A stretch of DNA of 64,000 bases from Saccharopolyspora gloriosae (GTDB taxonomy: Bacteria > Actinomycetota > Actinomycetes > Mycobacteriales > Pseudonocardiaceae), in the NCBI RefSeq assembly GCF_014203325.1, contig NZ_JACHIV010000001.1, positions 4,651,501 through 4,715,500 on the forward strand, in the 5' to 3' direction. The notes beneath the pieces were generated by a model. That model was not told the DNA's origin, did no database searches, and saw only the letters and a program-made list of their open reading frames with translations. Below are positions 26,153-34,861 of this stretch, piece after piece. A program made the position numbers and the translations under genes. Position 1 is the first letter of the stretch, and each line of letters starts with the position of its first letter.

Positions 26153-26717
26153 ACCGCAGCTGGGTGCTCCGGCCGAACAGCGCGAAACCCAAGCGCACCA
26201 CCGGATTCGGGATCGAGGCCGCTCGGGAGAACGCGTGCACGCGGAACTCCACGTCGCCGCTGACGAGATCCTTGCGCACCAGGAAGTCCATCTGCCCCTG
26301 CTCCAGATGCCCCCGCAGCGTGCGGTAGTTCCACCCCCACACCCGCTCCCCGTCGCGCGTCGTGTCGGTGACCGACCCGACCCGGCACGGCAGCATGAAC
26401 ACGAGCCCGTGGAAATCGGTCTCCAACAGCAGTTCCGAGCCCACCAGGTCGTCCGAGGAACGGCAGGCGCGGCGCACCACGGTCGGATCGGCGAACTTGT
26501 AGTCCCGCGCCAGGGCGCACGCCCGCTCCCAAGGCCCGCCCGACAACGGCGGCCCCGGCGGCTCCCCCGGCAACGGCTGCCGGAAGTCGTCCACCTTCCA
26601 CTTCGGACCGGGCTGCTCCGGATCGACGGCGTGCACGTCGAAGTTGACCGGCAACGTCCGCAGCCGTTCGAGTTCCCGGCTCAAGTGCGGGTCGTCGTCG
26701 CACCGCAGACCGGTCAC
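26073..26717 (-). CDS. DUF1990 family protein
   Basis: A 214-residue protein starting at GTG 26717 (VTGLRCDDDPHLSRELERLR) with GGAGGTGA immediately before it. The conserved DUF1990 core is visible: SGGPWERACALARDYKFADP, then ETDFHGLVFMLPCRVGSV, GERVWGWNYRTLRGHLEQGQ, and FRVHAFSRAA. The fold is START-like (lipid or hydrophobic ligand binding), and plant relatives act near membranes; the bacterial role is unknown. It is the last gene of a three-gene operon with a second DUF1990 gene (2-base gap) and a DUF4383 membrane protein. Its 3' end overlaps the convergent gene by 80 bases. Confidence 0.85.
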   Translation of the reverse strand: MTGLRCDDDPHLSRELERLRTLPVNFDVHAVDPEQPGPKWKVDDFRQPLPGEPPGPPLSGGPWERACALARDYKFADPTVVRRACRSSDDLVGSELLLETDFHGLVFMLPCRVGSVTDTTRDGERVWGWNYRTLRGHLEQGQMDFLVRKDLVSGDVEFRVHAFSRAASIPNPVVRLGFALFGRSTQLRFIRSACRRMAELTEPVARRGGRTPPP

Positions 26718-26719
26718 GC

Positions 26720-27394
26720 TCACCTCCGCTCCCCGGCCGGCTCGCCCCGGCCGGTGTAGATCTCCACTCCGTTGCGCAACCGGCCACCGGACGCGGCGCA
26801 GACCCGGGTGCAGCACCGCACCCACATGTACGCCTGGATCTGCCGCGACAACCGCAGCCGGTCGTAGAGCAGGTCCGCGACCCAACCGCTGCTGCGCGCC
26901 CAGGACTCGATCTCGAACAGCAGCCGCATCCCGTGATCGGTGGCGCGGAACTCGATCTGCCCGGCCTCCAGGTGACCGCGCCGGGTCGCCAGCCGGAACG
27001 ACGTCGGCGTCACCTCCAGCACCCGGACCGGTCCGTTCCACGGGCCGGGCATCCGCACCACCAGGTCGTCGCCCGCACGCAGGTCCACGTGATCGGCCTC
27101 CGGGGCGAAGACCGCCACCTCGCCCGGCACCATCCGGTCCGGGGCGGCGACGAACAGCGCCATCACCTCCTCAGCACCGCGCAGGTGCAGGTCGATGTCG
27201 GCGGAGTAGCGGCGGTGGAACAGCGGGCCGCAACCGTCCTCCGGCAGCTGCAGGTCCGCCGCCGGGCTCGGCGGATCCGGCGGGCGAACCTCCTCCTCGC
27301 ACTCCACGAGGTGCACCGGGACGTCGCTGGTGAACTCGCGCAGCACCGCCAGCAGCAGTCCCGGCGGCCAGCGCCACAGCCACGGGAGGATCAC
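26720..27394 (-). CDS. DUF1990-like protein, divergent paralogue
   Basis: A 224-residue protein sharing the DUF1990 pattern with its downstream neighbour: VRVLEVTPTSFRLATRRGHL, then EAGQIEFRATDHGMRLLFEI and ESWARSS, paralleling GHLEQGQMDFLVRKD and HAFSRA in the neighbour. The N-terminal half is different and includes FHRRYSADIDLHLRGAEEVM. It starts at GTG 27394, overlapping the stop of the DUF4383 gene (GTGA), so it is translationally coupled to a membrane protein. Probably a duplicated, diverged START-like domain; ligand unknown. Confidence 0.8.
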   Translation of the reverse strand: MILPWLWRWPPGLLLAVLREFTSDVPVHLVECEEEVRPPDPPSPAADLQLPEDGCGPLFHRRYSADIDLHLRGAEEVMALFVAAPDRMVPGEVAVFAPEADHVDLRAGDDLVVRMPGPWNGPVRVLEVTPTSFRLATRRGHLEAGQIEFRATDHGMRLLFEIESWARSSGWVADLLYDRLRLSRQIQAYMWVRCCTRVCAASGGRLRNGVEIYTGRGEPAGERR

Positions 27395-28053
27395 ACGTAC
27401 CCGCCTTCGGTGCGGCGGCGGGCCCGGGCCCGCTCCACCGCGCGGCGCCGAGCCTGGTCGCGCATGACGAGCTGGGTCTGCTCCGGAGTCGGATGCCCCT
27501 CACCCATGGCGATCTCCGCGTCCCGGTACTGCTGCTCCTCGGACTCCACGGGCTGGCGCTCGTCGTCGAGCTGCTCCTCCGGGTCCGGGCGGCGGGTGCG
27601 CATCGGATGCTCCCGCCGGTACGGGTTGTCCGGCGGCAACCCGCCCGACAACCGCCCGTACAGGCCGGTGCACAGCAAGATCAGCCCGACCACGAGGCTG
27701 AACAGCACGTTCGGCATCCGGAACGCCAGCAGGTTCAGCGGCGAGTTCAGGATCGCCAAGTGCACCAGCCCGGACAGCAGGAACAACGCCCCCACGAACG
27801 TGGTCACCGTGGACGCCTGCCTGCCGCCCCACGCCGCGCACCCGATCAGCACCGCGCCGGCCACCAGGGAGATCACCGACAGCAGCCCGTTGCTGGACAA
27901 CCCCAGCACCACGTGCCCCCGGGTGGAGAAGAACTCCAGCCCGCGAGCCAGCCCGAGGATGCCGAACACCCACAACCCCAGTCCCAGCAGCACCGCGCCG
28001 ATCCGGTGAACCGTGTGCACCGGATGCGGTTGAACCGTTCTCCCGCGTCTCAT
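27391..28053 (-). CDS. DUF4383 four-helix membrane protein
   Basis: A 220-residue membrane protein starting at ATG 28053 (MRRGRTVQPHPVHTVHRIGA). Four hydrophobic segments are visible: AVLLGLGLWVFGILGLARGL, LLSVISLVAGAVLIGCAAWG, VGALFLLSGLVHLAIL and VLFSLVVGLILLCTGLYG. A long, highly charged cytoplasmic tail follows (DPEEQLDDERQPVESEEQQY, then arginine-rich). DUF4383 proteins have no assigned function. First gene of the operon with the two DUF1990 genes, which suggests the soluble START-like proteins work at this membrane protein or with lipids around it. Confidence 0.85.
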   Translation of the reverse strand: MRRGRTVQPHPVHTVHRIGAVLLGLGLWVFGILGLARGLEFFSTRGHVVLGLSSNGLLSVISLVAGAVLIGCAAWGGRQASTVTTFVGALFLLSGLVHLAILNSPLNLLAFRMPNVLFSLVVGLILLCTGLYGRLSGGLPPDNPYRREHPMRTRRPDPEEQLDDERQPVESEEQQYRDAEIAMGEGHPTPEQTQLVMRDQARRRAVERARARRRTEGGYV

Positions 28054-28214
28054 CACCCACCCCCGGAACCCGTGATTATGCTCTGCGGCTACCCGGTATC
28101 CGAACCGGTTACACCGGGCTCCGCGCATCGCCCGGACGCCGGGTACCGCAGCGATGATCACCCGCCATACAGTGGTCGGCGCCGTGACAGCGACCGATGC
28201 GGAGTGGCCGGACG

Positions 28215-29360
28215 ATGAGCCGCGACAACAAGATCTTGCTGGCCGCGCTCGCCGCCGGTTCCGCGCTGGTGCCCGCCGTGCTCGTCCTGGCGCTGCGCTG
28301 GCCGCTGTGGGCCTGGCTGCTGATCGCCGCCGGGCTGCTCGCCTGCGTCGGCGCCTACGCGCGGCGGCTGGTCCAGCTGCACCGGCAGCAGGAGCTGCGG
28401 GAGGCGCTGGTCGTGCAGCAGCAACGGCCCGCCGCACCCGCGGAGCCCGAGCCGGAACCGCCCCGGCAGCGGCTCGTGCGGGACGTCGCGCTGCCCAGCT
28501 CCGAGGACGACTACCGGTTCGTGTTCGGCGCGACGGTGTGGTGGCGGCGCCCGGTCGACGCGGTCGGCGTGGCGCACGAGAACCCGGCCGGGCTGGCCGT
28601 CGACACCCTGCTGACCCGCGCCCGCGAGATCACCTCCGTCGAACATCCCGGCGGGGCCGACGTGGTGGCGCACAAGCTGGCGGGCGCGCTCGGCGCGGTG
28701 CAGCGCGACCAGCACGGGCACGTGGAGACCTGGGCCGCGGAGGTGACGCTGACGCTGCCCGAGGACGACACCGACCGGCTGCGGCGGCTCGCCGAGGTCC
28801 GCAAGGACGAGCAGCTGTGGCACCGGGAACGCGACCACGAGCGCAGCAAGCGCGCCTACCTCGGTGACGAAGTGCTGCGCGACACCGGCAGCGCCATCGT
28901 GTGGTGGCTGGCGCGCAACGAGAACGACGTGGAACGCGCCGCCGAGCTCATCGGCACCCTCGCCCAGTTGTCGGCGGCGGCCAACGGCACCGAGATCGCC
29001 GAGCAGTTCCGGCACCTGGTGCCCTCGTCCCGGCAGGCCCCGTTCCGCGACGGGCTGCCGTTCCAGCGCGACTCGTTGTCGTTCAGCGGCACCTTGGACT
29101 CCGGCCAGTTCTTCTCCTACGGGCAGCTCTCCGCCGGTTCCGCCGCAGGCCTGCCCGAGGACGCCGAGCACAGCGCCATCGACCACGTGCACGGACTGAT
29201 CGACAAGCTCAGCCCGGAATCCGAGGACACCGACCGCACCCAGCTCGCCACCCGCCTGGCGGCCCTGTTCGACGGCGCGGGCCAGCAGGACTTCGCCGAC
29301 GCCATCCGACGCCGCTACGGCAGGTTCGGCCACCCCGACGACGCCACGATCTCGCCCTGA
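28215..29360 (+). CDS. Hypothetical membrane-anchored protein
   Basis: A 381-residue protein beginning at ATG 28215 (MSRDNKILLAALAAGSALVP), behind GGAG. Two adjacent transmembrane helices (residues about 7-50) anchor a long cytoplasmic part. It contains a proline/glutamate linker (PAAPAEPEPEPPRQ), a strand-rich middle (YRFVFGATVWWRRP; VETWAAEVTLTLPED) and coiled-coil-like charged helices (LRRLAEVRKDEQLWHRERDH). I do not recognise a family. It is divergent from the DUF4383/DUF1990 operon and reads like a membrane scaffold of the SPFH-adjacent type, but that is speculative. Confidence 0.72.
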   Translation: MSRDNKILLAALAAGSALVPAVLVLALRWPLWAWLLIAAGLLACVGAYARRLVQLHRQQELREALVVQQQRPAAPAEPEPEPPRQRLVRDVALPSSEDDYRFVFGATVWWRRPVDAVGVAHENPAGLAVDTLLTRAREITSVEHPGGADVVAHKLAGALGAVQRDQHGHVETWAAEVTLTLPEDDTDRLRRLAEVRKDEQLWHRERDHERSKRAYLGDEVLRDTGSAIVWWLARNENDVERAAELIGTLAQLSAAANGTEIAEQFRHLVPSSRQAPFRDGLPFQRDSLSFSGTLDSGQFFSYGQLSAGSAAGLPEDAEHSAIDHVHGLIDKLSPESEDTDRTQLATRLAALFDGAGQQDFADAIRRRYGRFGHPDDATISP

Positions 29361-29367
29361 GGACCCC

Positions 29368-29634
29368 TCAGCCGAGGCGTTCGTCCCGGTAGCACCAGGC
29401 CCAGGACTCGCCCGGTTCGAACGAGCGGATCACCGGGTGGCCGGAGCCGTGGAAGTGGGCCGTCGCGTGCTGCCGCGGACTGGAGTCGCAGCAGCCGACG
29501 TGCCCGCATTCGGTGCACAGCCGCAGATGCGCCCACACGTCCAGCCCCAGCCGCGCGCAGTCCTCGCACGCCGTCCGGGAACCCGGTTCGGGATCGCGTC
29601 CCGCCGCCCGCTCCAAGTGCTCGCACCCGGCCAC
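29368..29634 (-). CDS. UBP-type zinc finger protein
   Basis: An 88-residue single-domain protein with all Cys/His ligands of the UBP zinc finger: C-E-H-L near the start, ACEDCARLG, LRLCTECGHVGCCDSS, and the ATAHFHGSGHPVIRSF histidine segment, ending ESWAWCYRDERLG. In eukaryotes this fold binds the free C-terminus of ubiquitin; in actinobacteria these stand-alone copies have no assigned partner. Its stop is 7 bases from the stop of the convergent upstream gene. Confidence 0.9.
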   Translation of the reverse strand: MAGCEHLERAAGRDPEPGSRTACEDCARLGLDVWAHLRLCTECGHVGCCDSSPRQHATAHFHGSGHPVIRSFEPGESWAWCYRDERLG

Positions 29635-29853
29635 CGGCCACCTCCCGCGCTCGTCGCCGGAACTCCTGCGGGAATTGTCCCGTCCCGACGCGCCCCCTGG
29701 CGAGCCCGGCGACCGCGCGGCCCGCTATGACCGGGAACACGCCCGCGGAGCCTTGAGCATGCCGCGACGGCCAGGTGTTTCGTCGACTTCGACAGACCAC
29801 CCGACCCGCCGAGGTGCCACGCCCCCGGCCGGGCAGACCGATCGGAGCACCGC

Positions 29854-31746
29854 ATGACCACGCAGCTGGGCGCCCCGCCGAGGCGCATCGAGGCCGAGGA
29901 GTTCTTCGCGGACCCCTCGTTCGCCGGGGCGTCGATCTCGCCGGACGGCACGCGGCTCGCCTACCTGGCGCCGGCGCACGGGCGGATCAACGTGTGGATC
30001 CGGGGCATCGACGAGCAGCACGAGGACGCGGTCTGCGTCACGCACGACACCCGGCGCGGCATCCACGCCTACCACTGGACCGACGACCCGCGCTGGCTGC
30101 TCTACGAGCAGGACACCGACGGCAACGAGGACTGGCACCTCTACCGCGTGGACCTCGACGCGCCCGGCGAACCCGCGGTCGACCTGACCCCGTTGCCGCC
30201 GGGATCGCGGATGCTCGGCGTGGAGCCGATGAAGTCCGCCCCCGGCAGCGTGCTCGTCTCGATGAACCGGCGGCCGTTGTACTTCGACCTGTTCCGGATC
30301 GACGTCGCCACCGGCGAGACGACGACGCTGGTGGAGCAGTCCGATCCGCGGGGCGGCTACCTCGTCGACCGCGACGCGCGGCCCGCCTTCTACTCGACGG
30401 TGGCCGACGACGGGACCCACGAGTTCCACGCCGTCGACCCCGCCACCGGCGACCTGCGCTTCCTGCGCCGCCTGGGCGGCCCGGAGCACCCGGTGGGCGT
30501 GCACCCGCAGCTGGTGACGCCCGACGGGCAGGGCCTGCTCGTGGGCGTCTACCAGGACTCCGACGACCTCCGGCTCGTCCGCATCGACCGGACGACCGGC
30601 GAGGAGACCGTGGTCGCGGCCGTGGACGGCCACAGCCTGTGCACCTTGGGGCCGATCAGCGCCGGGCTACCGCCGACCGTGTTCACCAGCAAGCGGACCG
30701 GGGAGGTCATCGCGGCCCGCTTCGTCGGCGACCGGCCGATCGTCGAAGTCCTGGACCCGCACTTCGCGGAGGTGCACGCCGCGCTGTCCGAGCTCTCCGA
30801 CGGCGTGCTGAGCTCGGTGTCCTCGGACGAGTCGGAGCAGCGCTGGGTCGTCTCCTTCATCCACGACCGCGAACCCGGGGCGACCTGGTTCTACGACCAC
30901 GGCACCGGGCAGAGCAGGCTGCTGTTCCGCCCGTACCCGGAGCTCGACCCGGCCGAGCTGGCCCCGATGACGGCGGTGCGCTTCCCGGCCCGCGACGGGC
31001 TGCCGCTGCACGGGTTCCTGACGCTGCCGGTCGGCGTCGCACCCGAGCGGCTGCCGCTGGTGCTGCTCGTGCACGGCGGGCCGTGGGCCCACGACACGTG
31101 GAGCTACGACCCGTCGGTGCAGTTCCTGGCCAACCGCGGCTACGCGGTGCTGCAGGTCAACTTCCGCGGCTCCACCGGTTACGGCAAGCGCCACCTCACC
31201 AGCGCGATCGGCGAGCTCGGCGGCAAGATGCACGACGACCTGATCGACGCCGCCGACTGGGCGGTGGAGCAGGGCTACGCCGACCGCGACCGCATCGGCG
31301 TCTACGGCGGTTCCTACGGCGGCTACGCGGCGCTCGTCGGCGTCACCGTCACCCCCGATCGCTTCGCCGCCGCCGTGGACTACGTGGGCATCTCGGACCT
31401 GGCGAACTTCATGCGCACCTTGCCGCCGTTCGTCCGGCCGCACATGGCCAACAACTGGTACCGCTACGTCGGCGACCCTGCGGACCCCGCGCAGGAAGCC
31501 GACATGCTGGCCCGCTCCCCCATCACGATGGTCGACCGGATCCGCACGCCGCTGCTGGTCGCCCAGGGCGCCAACGACGTCCGCGTGGTCCAGGAGGAGT
31601 CCGACAACATCGTCGAGTCGCTGCGGGCCCGCGGGGTCCCCGTCGAATACCTCGTCGCCGAGGACGAGGGCCACGGCTTCGCCAATCCGGAGAACCAGAT
31701 CCGCCTGTACCGCGCGATCGAACGGCACTTCGCCGAGCACCTCTGA
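29854..31746 (+). CDS. S9 family peptidase (prolyl-oligopeptidase/acylaminoacyl-peptidase type)
   Basis: A 630-residue serine peptidase. The N-terminal 370 residues form a TolB-like beta-propeller (repeats such as ISPDGTRLAYLAP; WHLYRVDLDAPGE). The C-terminal alpha/beta-hydrolase domain carries the oxyanion loop VLLVHGGPWAHD, the nucleophile in VYGGSYGGYAA (Ser487), Asp575 (GANDVRV) and His607 (EGHGFANP). There is no signal peptide, so it is probably cytoplasmic and trims oligopeptides or N-acylated peptides. It starts at ATG 29854 and ends in front of a strong GC-rich terminator. Confidence 0.93.
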   Translation: MTTQLGAPPRRIEAEEFFADPSFAGASISPDGTRLAYLAPAHGRINVWIRGIDEQHEDAVCVTHDTRRGIHAYHWTDDPRWLLYEQDTDGNEDWHLYRVDLDAPGEPAVDLTPLPPGSRMLGVEPMKSAPGSVLVSMNRRPLYFDLFRIDVATGETTTLVEQSDPRGGYLVDRDARPAFYSTVADDGTHEFHAVDPATGDLRFLRRLGGPEHPVGVHPQLVTPDGQGLLVGVYQDSDDLRLVRIDRTTGEETVVAAVDGHSLCTLGPISAGLPPTVFTSKRTGEVIAARFVGDRPIVEVLDPHFAEVHAALSELSDGVLSSVSSDESEQRWVVSFIHDREPGATWFYDHGTGQSRLLFRPYPELDPAELAPMTAVRFPARDGLPLHGFLTLPVGVAPERLPLVLLVHGGPWAHDTWSYDPSVQFLANRGYAVLQVNFRGSTGYGKRHLTSAIGELGGKMHDDLIDAADWAVEQGYADRDRIGVYGGSYGGYAALVGVTVTPDRFAAAVDYVGISDLANFMRTLPPFVRPHMANNWYRYVGDPADPAQEADMLARSPITMVDRIRTPLLVAQGANDVRVVQEESDNIVESLRARGVPVEYLVAEDEGHGFANPENQIRLYRAIERHFAEHL

Positions 31747-31765
31747 CGAGCGCGGGCACGTCCCG

Positions 31766-31811
31766 TCGCCGACCCGCCGCGCGGGTGTTCGCGGCGCGGC
31801 GGGGTCGGCGA
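31766..31811 (+). terminator. Terminator hairpin after the S9 peptidase gene
   Basis: TCGCCGACCCGCCGCGC (31766-31782) pairs with the GC-rich arm at 31794-31811 (GCGCGGCGGGGTCGGCGA) with one bulged G. It starts 20 bases after the peptidase stop and has no U-run. Confidence 0.7.
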
Positions 31812-31877
31812 GGCGCAGCGGCGCCGCGGCGTCCCTAGACTTCCGGCGGAACCCAGCCGCCGGGAGGACGGAGACGC

Positions 31878-33449
31878 ATGCACCTGTTCCCGGATCTGAT
31901 GGTGCTGCTGGCGGTGGCGCTGGCGATCACCGCCCTCGCCCGCCGGTGGGGGCTGTCCGAGCCGCTGGTGCTGGTGCTCGCCGGGCTCGCGCTGTCGTTC
32001 GTGCCGGGCGTGCCGGACTACTCGATCAATCCAGAGCTGATCCTCGTCCTGGTGCTGCCGCCGCTGCTGTACTCGGCGGCGCTGACCAGCTCCACGCTCG
32101 GGTTCCGCGCCAACGCCCGCCCCATCGGCTCGCTGGCGCTGGGCGCCGTGCTCGTCACGACGCTGGTCACCGGGCTGGTGGCGTGGTGGCTGGTGCCCGC
32201 GATGCCGCTGGGCGCGGCGCTCGTGCTGGGCGCGGTGGTGGCGCCGCCGGACGCCGTCGCGGCGACGTCCATCGGCCGCAGGCTCGGGTTGCCGCGCAAG
32301 GTGATGACGGTGCTCAGCGGCGAGAGCCTCGTCAACGACGCGACGGCGCTCACCGCCTACCGGGTCGCCGTGGCCACCGTGATCGGCACCGGGTATTCGC
32401 TGCCGGCGGGCGTGGGCGTGTTCCTGCTGGCCGCGGTCGGCGGGCTCGTCGTGGGTTTCGCGGTGGGCTGGGTGGTGCACCGGGTTCGGCAGGCGCTCTC
32501 GGACGGGGTGCTGGAGAGCGCGGCGGGCCTGCTGGTGCCGTTCGCGGCGTACCTGCTGGCGGAGGAGATCGGGGCGTCCGGGGTGCTCGCCGTGGTCGTC
32601 GCCGGTCTCTACCTGGGGCAGCGCTCGCCGACGGGCAGCGCCTCGGTGCGGTTGCAGGACCGGGCGGTGTGGCTGGCGGCCGACACGCTGCTGGAGGCGC
32701 TGGTGTTCGCGCTGATCGGGTTGCAGCTGCGCGGCGTCACCGAGGGCGTGGCGGGGCAGCTGGGCCCGCTGGTGCTGGTCGGGCTCGCGCTGACCGCGAC
32801 GGTCGTGCTGGTGCGCGCGCTGTGGGTGTTCACCACGATGCAGCTGCCGGAACTGCTGCTGCGCCGCGGCAGCGCCCCGCCGTGGCGCTACGGCGCCGTC
32901 GTGTCCTGGGCCGGGATGCGCGGCGTGGTGTCGCTGGCCGCGGCGGCGGCGATCCCGCAGTTCACCTCGTCCGGCGCGATGTTCCCGCAGCGGCCCCAAG
33001 TGCTGTTCCTGGCGTTCTTCGTGACGCTGGGGACGCTGCTGCTGCACGGGGCCACGCTGCCCTGGGTGATCCGGACGCTCGGGGTCCGCGGCCAGGAGAA
33101 CTACACGGACGCGCTCGCCGAAGCGGAGGCCGCGCACAACGCGGCCCTCGCGGCGCGGCGCAGGCTGGAGGAGCTGTCCGAGGACGAGGAGCCGCCGGAG
33201 GAGGTGACCGAACACCTGCGCCGCGCCGCGGAACGCCGCAGCAACCGGGCCTGGGAACGGCTCGGCCGCTCCGACGCGGAGGTCGGCGAGAGCCCCAGCG
33301 CCGCCTACCGCAGGCTGCGCGCGGAGATGCTCGCCGCGGAACGCGACGTGTTCGTGCGCTTCCGCGACGAAGGCCGCATCGACGACGAGGTGCTGCGCCG
33401 AGTCCTCCACGAACTCGACCTCGAAGACATGATGTTGCAACGCGAGTGA
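31878..33449 (+). CDS. Na+/H+ antiporter (CPA1/NhaP-type)
   Basis: A 523-residue membrane protein with about 12 hydrophobic segments in the first 410 residues. Diagnostic motifs are VLPPLLYSAAL, GAVVAPPDAVAATSIGRRLG, VLSGESLVNDATAL (the ND ion-binding motif) and SWAGMRGVVSLAAAAAIP. The C-terminal 110 residues are a charged, coiled-coil-rich cytoplasmic tail (AEAEAAHNAALAARRRLEEL), which in CPA1 proteins regulates transport. It exchanges Na+ (or K+) for H+ for pH and salt homeostasis. It stands alone and is convergent with the TetR gene at 33496. Confidence 0.93.
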   Translation: MHLFPDLMVLLAVALAITALARRWGLSEPLVLVLAGLALSFVPGVPDYSINPELILVLVLPPLLYSAALTSSTLGFRANARPIGSLALGAVLVTTLVTGLVAWWLVPAMPLGAALVLGAVVAPPDAVAATSIGRRLGLPRKVMTVLSGESLVNDATALTAYRVAVATVIGTGYSLPAGVGVFLLAAVGGLVVGFAVGWVVHRVRQALSDGVLESAAGLLVPFAAYLLAEEIGASGVLAVVVAGLYLGQRSPTGSASVRLQDRAVWLAADTLLEALVFALIGLQLRGVTEGVAGQLGPLVLVGLALTATVVLVRALWVFTTMQLPELLLRRGSAPPWRYGAVVSWAGMRGVVSLAAAAAIPQFTSSGAMFPQRPQVLFLAFFVTLGTLLLHGATLPWVIRTLGVRGQENYTDALAEAEAAHNAALAARRRLEELSEDEEPPEEVTEHLRRAAERRSNRAWERLGRSDAEVGESPSAAYRRLRAEMLAAERDVFVRFRDEGRIDDEVLRRVLHELDLEDMMLQRE

Positions 33450-33495
33450 CGACGGCTCGCGGGACTGATCGACGCTCCCGCCGGATGCTGCGAGC

Positions 33496-34125
33496 TCAGC
33501 GGGTGAACGACCGGATGTGGTCGAGGGCGGTGTCGAGCGCGATCTGCATGCTGCTCGCGTCCCGCCGCGCCTGGGCCAGCAGGTAGCCGCCCTGGAGCGC
33601 GGCGAGCAGGCCGGTGGCCAGGGCCGCCGGATCCGCCTCCTGCGCCAGTTCGCCGGTCTGCCGCATGTGCCGCAGGCCGGCGTGCAGTTCGCCCTCCCAG
33701 CGGTCGAATCCCCGCGCGATCGCCAGCCGGGCGGTCTCGGAGGAGTCGGACAGCGCGCTGGACAGCGAGCCGATGGGGCACCCGTGGGACCCCTTGCGGC
33801 TGCGGGTGGCGGTGACGATGGCGTCGCGCCACCGGTCCAGGCCGCTCATGGAGGTCGCGTTGCGCAGCAGGTGCTCCTGCGCGCCGAGCACCTGCCCGAT
33901 CTGGAACTCCACGACGGCGTCGACGATCTCGGACTTGTCCGCGAAGTAGTGGTAGAGCTGCGACCTGCCGGTTCCGCTGACCGCGATGACGTCGTCGAGG
34001 CTCGTGCTCTCGACGCCCTGCTCGTGCATCAGCTCCGCGGCGGAGCGGACGATGCGCTCGCGGGTCGCGGCGCCCTTCGCGGTGAGGCGCTTCGGCTTGG
34101 CCGATGCGCGTGCTTCGTCGACCAC
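33496..34125 (-). CDS. TetR-family transcriptional repressor
   Basis: A 209-residue TetR protein starting at GTG 34125 (VVDEARASAKPKRLTAKGAA) behind AGAGGAT. The helix-turn-helix is in residues about 25-65 (STSLDDVIAVSGTGRSQLYH, then YFADKSEIVDAV). The C-terminal ligand domain includes HGCPIGSLSSALSDSSETAR, as in YcdC/AcuR-like members that sense small electrophiles or acids. It is divergent from a small frame and an RclC-like membrane protein gene; two related palindromes lie in between, pointing to control of both directions. The ligand is unknown. Confidence 0.9.
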   Translation of the reverse strand: MVDEARASAKPKRLTAKGAATRERIVRSAAELMHEQGVESTSLDDVIAVSGTGRSQLYHYFADKSEIVDAVVEFQIGQVLGAQEHLLRNATSMSGLDRWRDAIVTATRSRKGSHGCPIGSLSSALSDSSETARLAIARGFDRWEGELHAGLRHMRQTGELAQEADPAALATGLLAALQGGYLLAQARRDASSMQIALDTALDHIRSFTR

Positions 34126-34138
34126 GCGATCCTCTCTT

Positions 34139-34218
34139 TGTACCGAACGGTCCACTTGAGTCTACCTCATCGCCACTGGGAAACACTTTCCCTTGTAAAA
34201 ATGTATCGCTTGGTACAT
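34139..34218. promoter_or_regulatory. Two related operator sites between tetR and the rclC-like operon
   Basis: TGTACCGAACGGTCCA (34139-34154) overlaps the tetR leader. ATGTATCGCTTGGTACAT (34201-34218), read on the other strand as ATGTACCAAGCGATACAT, is its relative (shared TGTACC-A-CG-T-CA) and lies 35 bases before the next gene. Each is an imperfect palindrome of TetR operator size. Assignment to the adjacent TetR is inference. Confidence 0.6.
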
Positions 34219-34253
34219 TCTTGGCTCATTCGAACCGGACGAGGGGAAGCGTC

Positions 34254-34355
34254 GTGGCAGACATCGCCGCAGTCATGCGCCAGTTCCACGCGAACGACGA
34301 GGCCGCCTTCGGGGCGAACACCCTCGGCCTGCTGCTCCAGCTCAAGGAGGCGTGA
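34254..34355 (+). CDS. Small 33-residue protein upstream of the RclC-like gene
   Basis: GTG 34254 follows a strong GAGGGGAAGC ribosome binding site and opens a 33-codon frame (VADIAAVMRQFHANDEAAFG onward, ending LLLQLKEA). Nearly all codons end in G or C. It ends 3 bases before the ATG of the DUF417 membrane protein gene, so the two should be co-translated. The peptide is amphipathic and not recognised. It could be a small partner of the membrane protein or a leader peptide. Confidence 0.6.
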   Translation: MADIAAVMRQFHANDEAAFGANTLGLLLQLKEA

Positions 34356-34358
34356 ACC

Positions 34359-34844
34359 ATGATCGAATCACAGACCGCCCGGCCGGGACGCTTCACCGGC
34401 GCGGCGGAATTCGCGGTGACGGCCGGGGAAGCGGTCGCGAGGTACGGCCTCGTGCTCGTGGTGGGCTGGATCGGGGCGCTGAAGTTCACCGCCTACGAGG
34501 CGGAGGCGATCGTCCCGCTCGTCGCGCACCACCCGCTCATGGCCTGGCTCTACGAGATCGTCGGCGTCCGAACGTTCGCCGGGGCGCTGGGAGTGGTGGA
34601 AGTGGGAACGGCGCTGCTCATAGCGACCCGGCCGCTGTGGCCCAGGGCGTCCGCGGCGGGCAGCGCCCTGGCCGCACTGCTCTTCCTGGGAACGCTGAGC
34701 TTCCTGCTCACCACACCCGCTTCGGCAACCGGCGGATTCCCGTTCCTGTCAGCCGACGTCGGCCAGTTCCTGCTCAAGGACGTAGTACTACTAGGCGCAT
34801 CACTGTGGACCTTCGGCGAAGCCACCCGAGCAACCCACCACTGA
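34359..34844 (+). CDS. DUF417 (YkgB/RclC-like) membrane protein
   Basis: A 161-residue membrane protein with four hydrophobic helices: YGLVLVVGWIGALKFTAYEA, the LMAWLYEIVGVRTFAGALGV segment, AAGSALAALLFLGTLSFLLT, and LKDVVLLGASLWTFGEA. The WIGALKFTAYEAEAI, PL..HHPL and PFLSADVGQFLLKD stretches match the DUF417 family, which includes E. coli RclC, induced by reactive chlorine. It is co-transcribed with a 33-codon frame and probably repressed by the divergent TetR protein, suggesting a response to an electrophilic or oxidative stress. The transported or protected species is unknown. Confidence 0.85.
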   Translation: MIESQTARPGRFTGAAEFAVTAGEAVARYGLVLVVGWIGALKFTAYEAEAIVPLVAHHPLMAWLYEIVGVRTFAGALGVVEVGTALLIATRPLWPRASAAGSALAALLFLGTLSFLLTTPASATGGFPFLSADVGQFLLKDVVLLGASLWTFGEATRATHH

Positions 34845-34861
34845 CCCCACCGAGCACCAAG

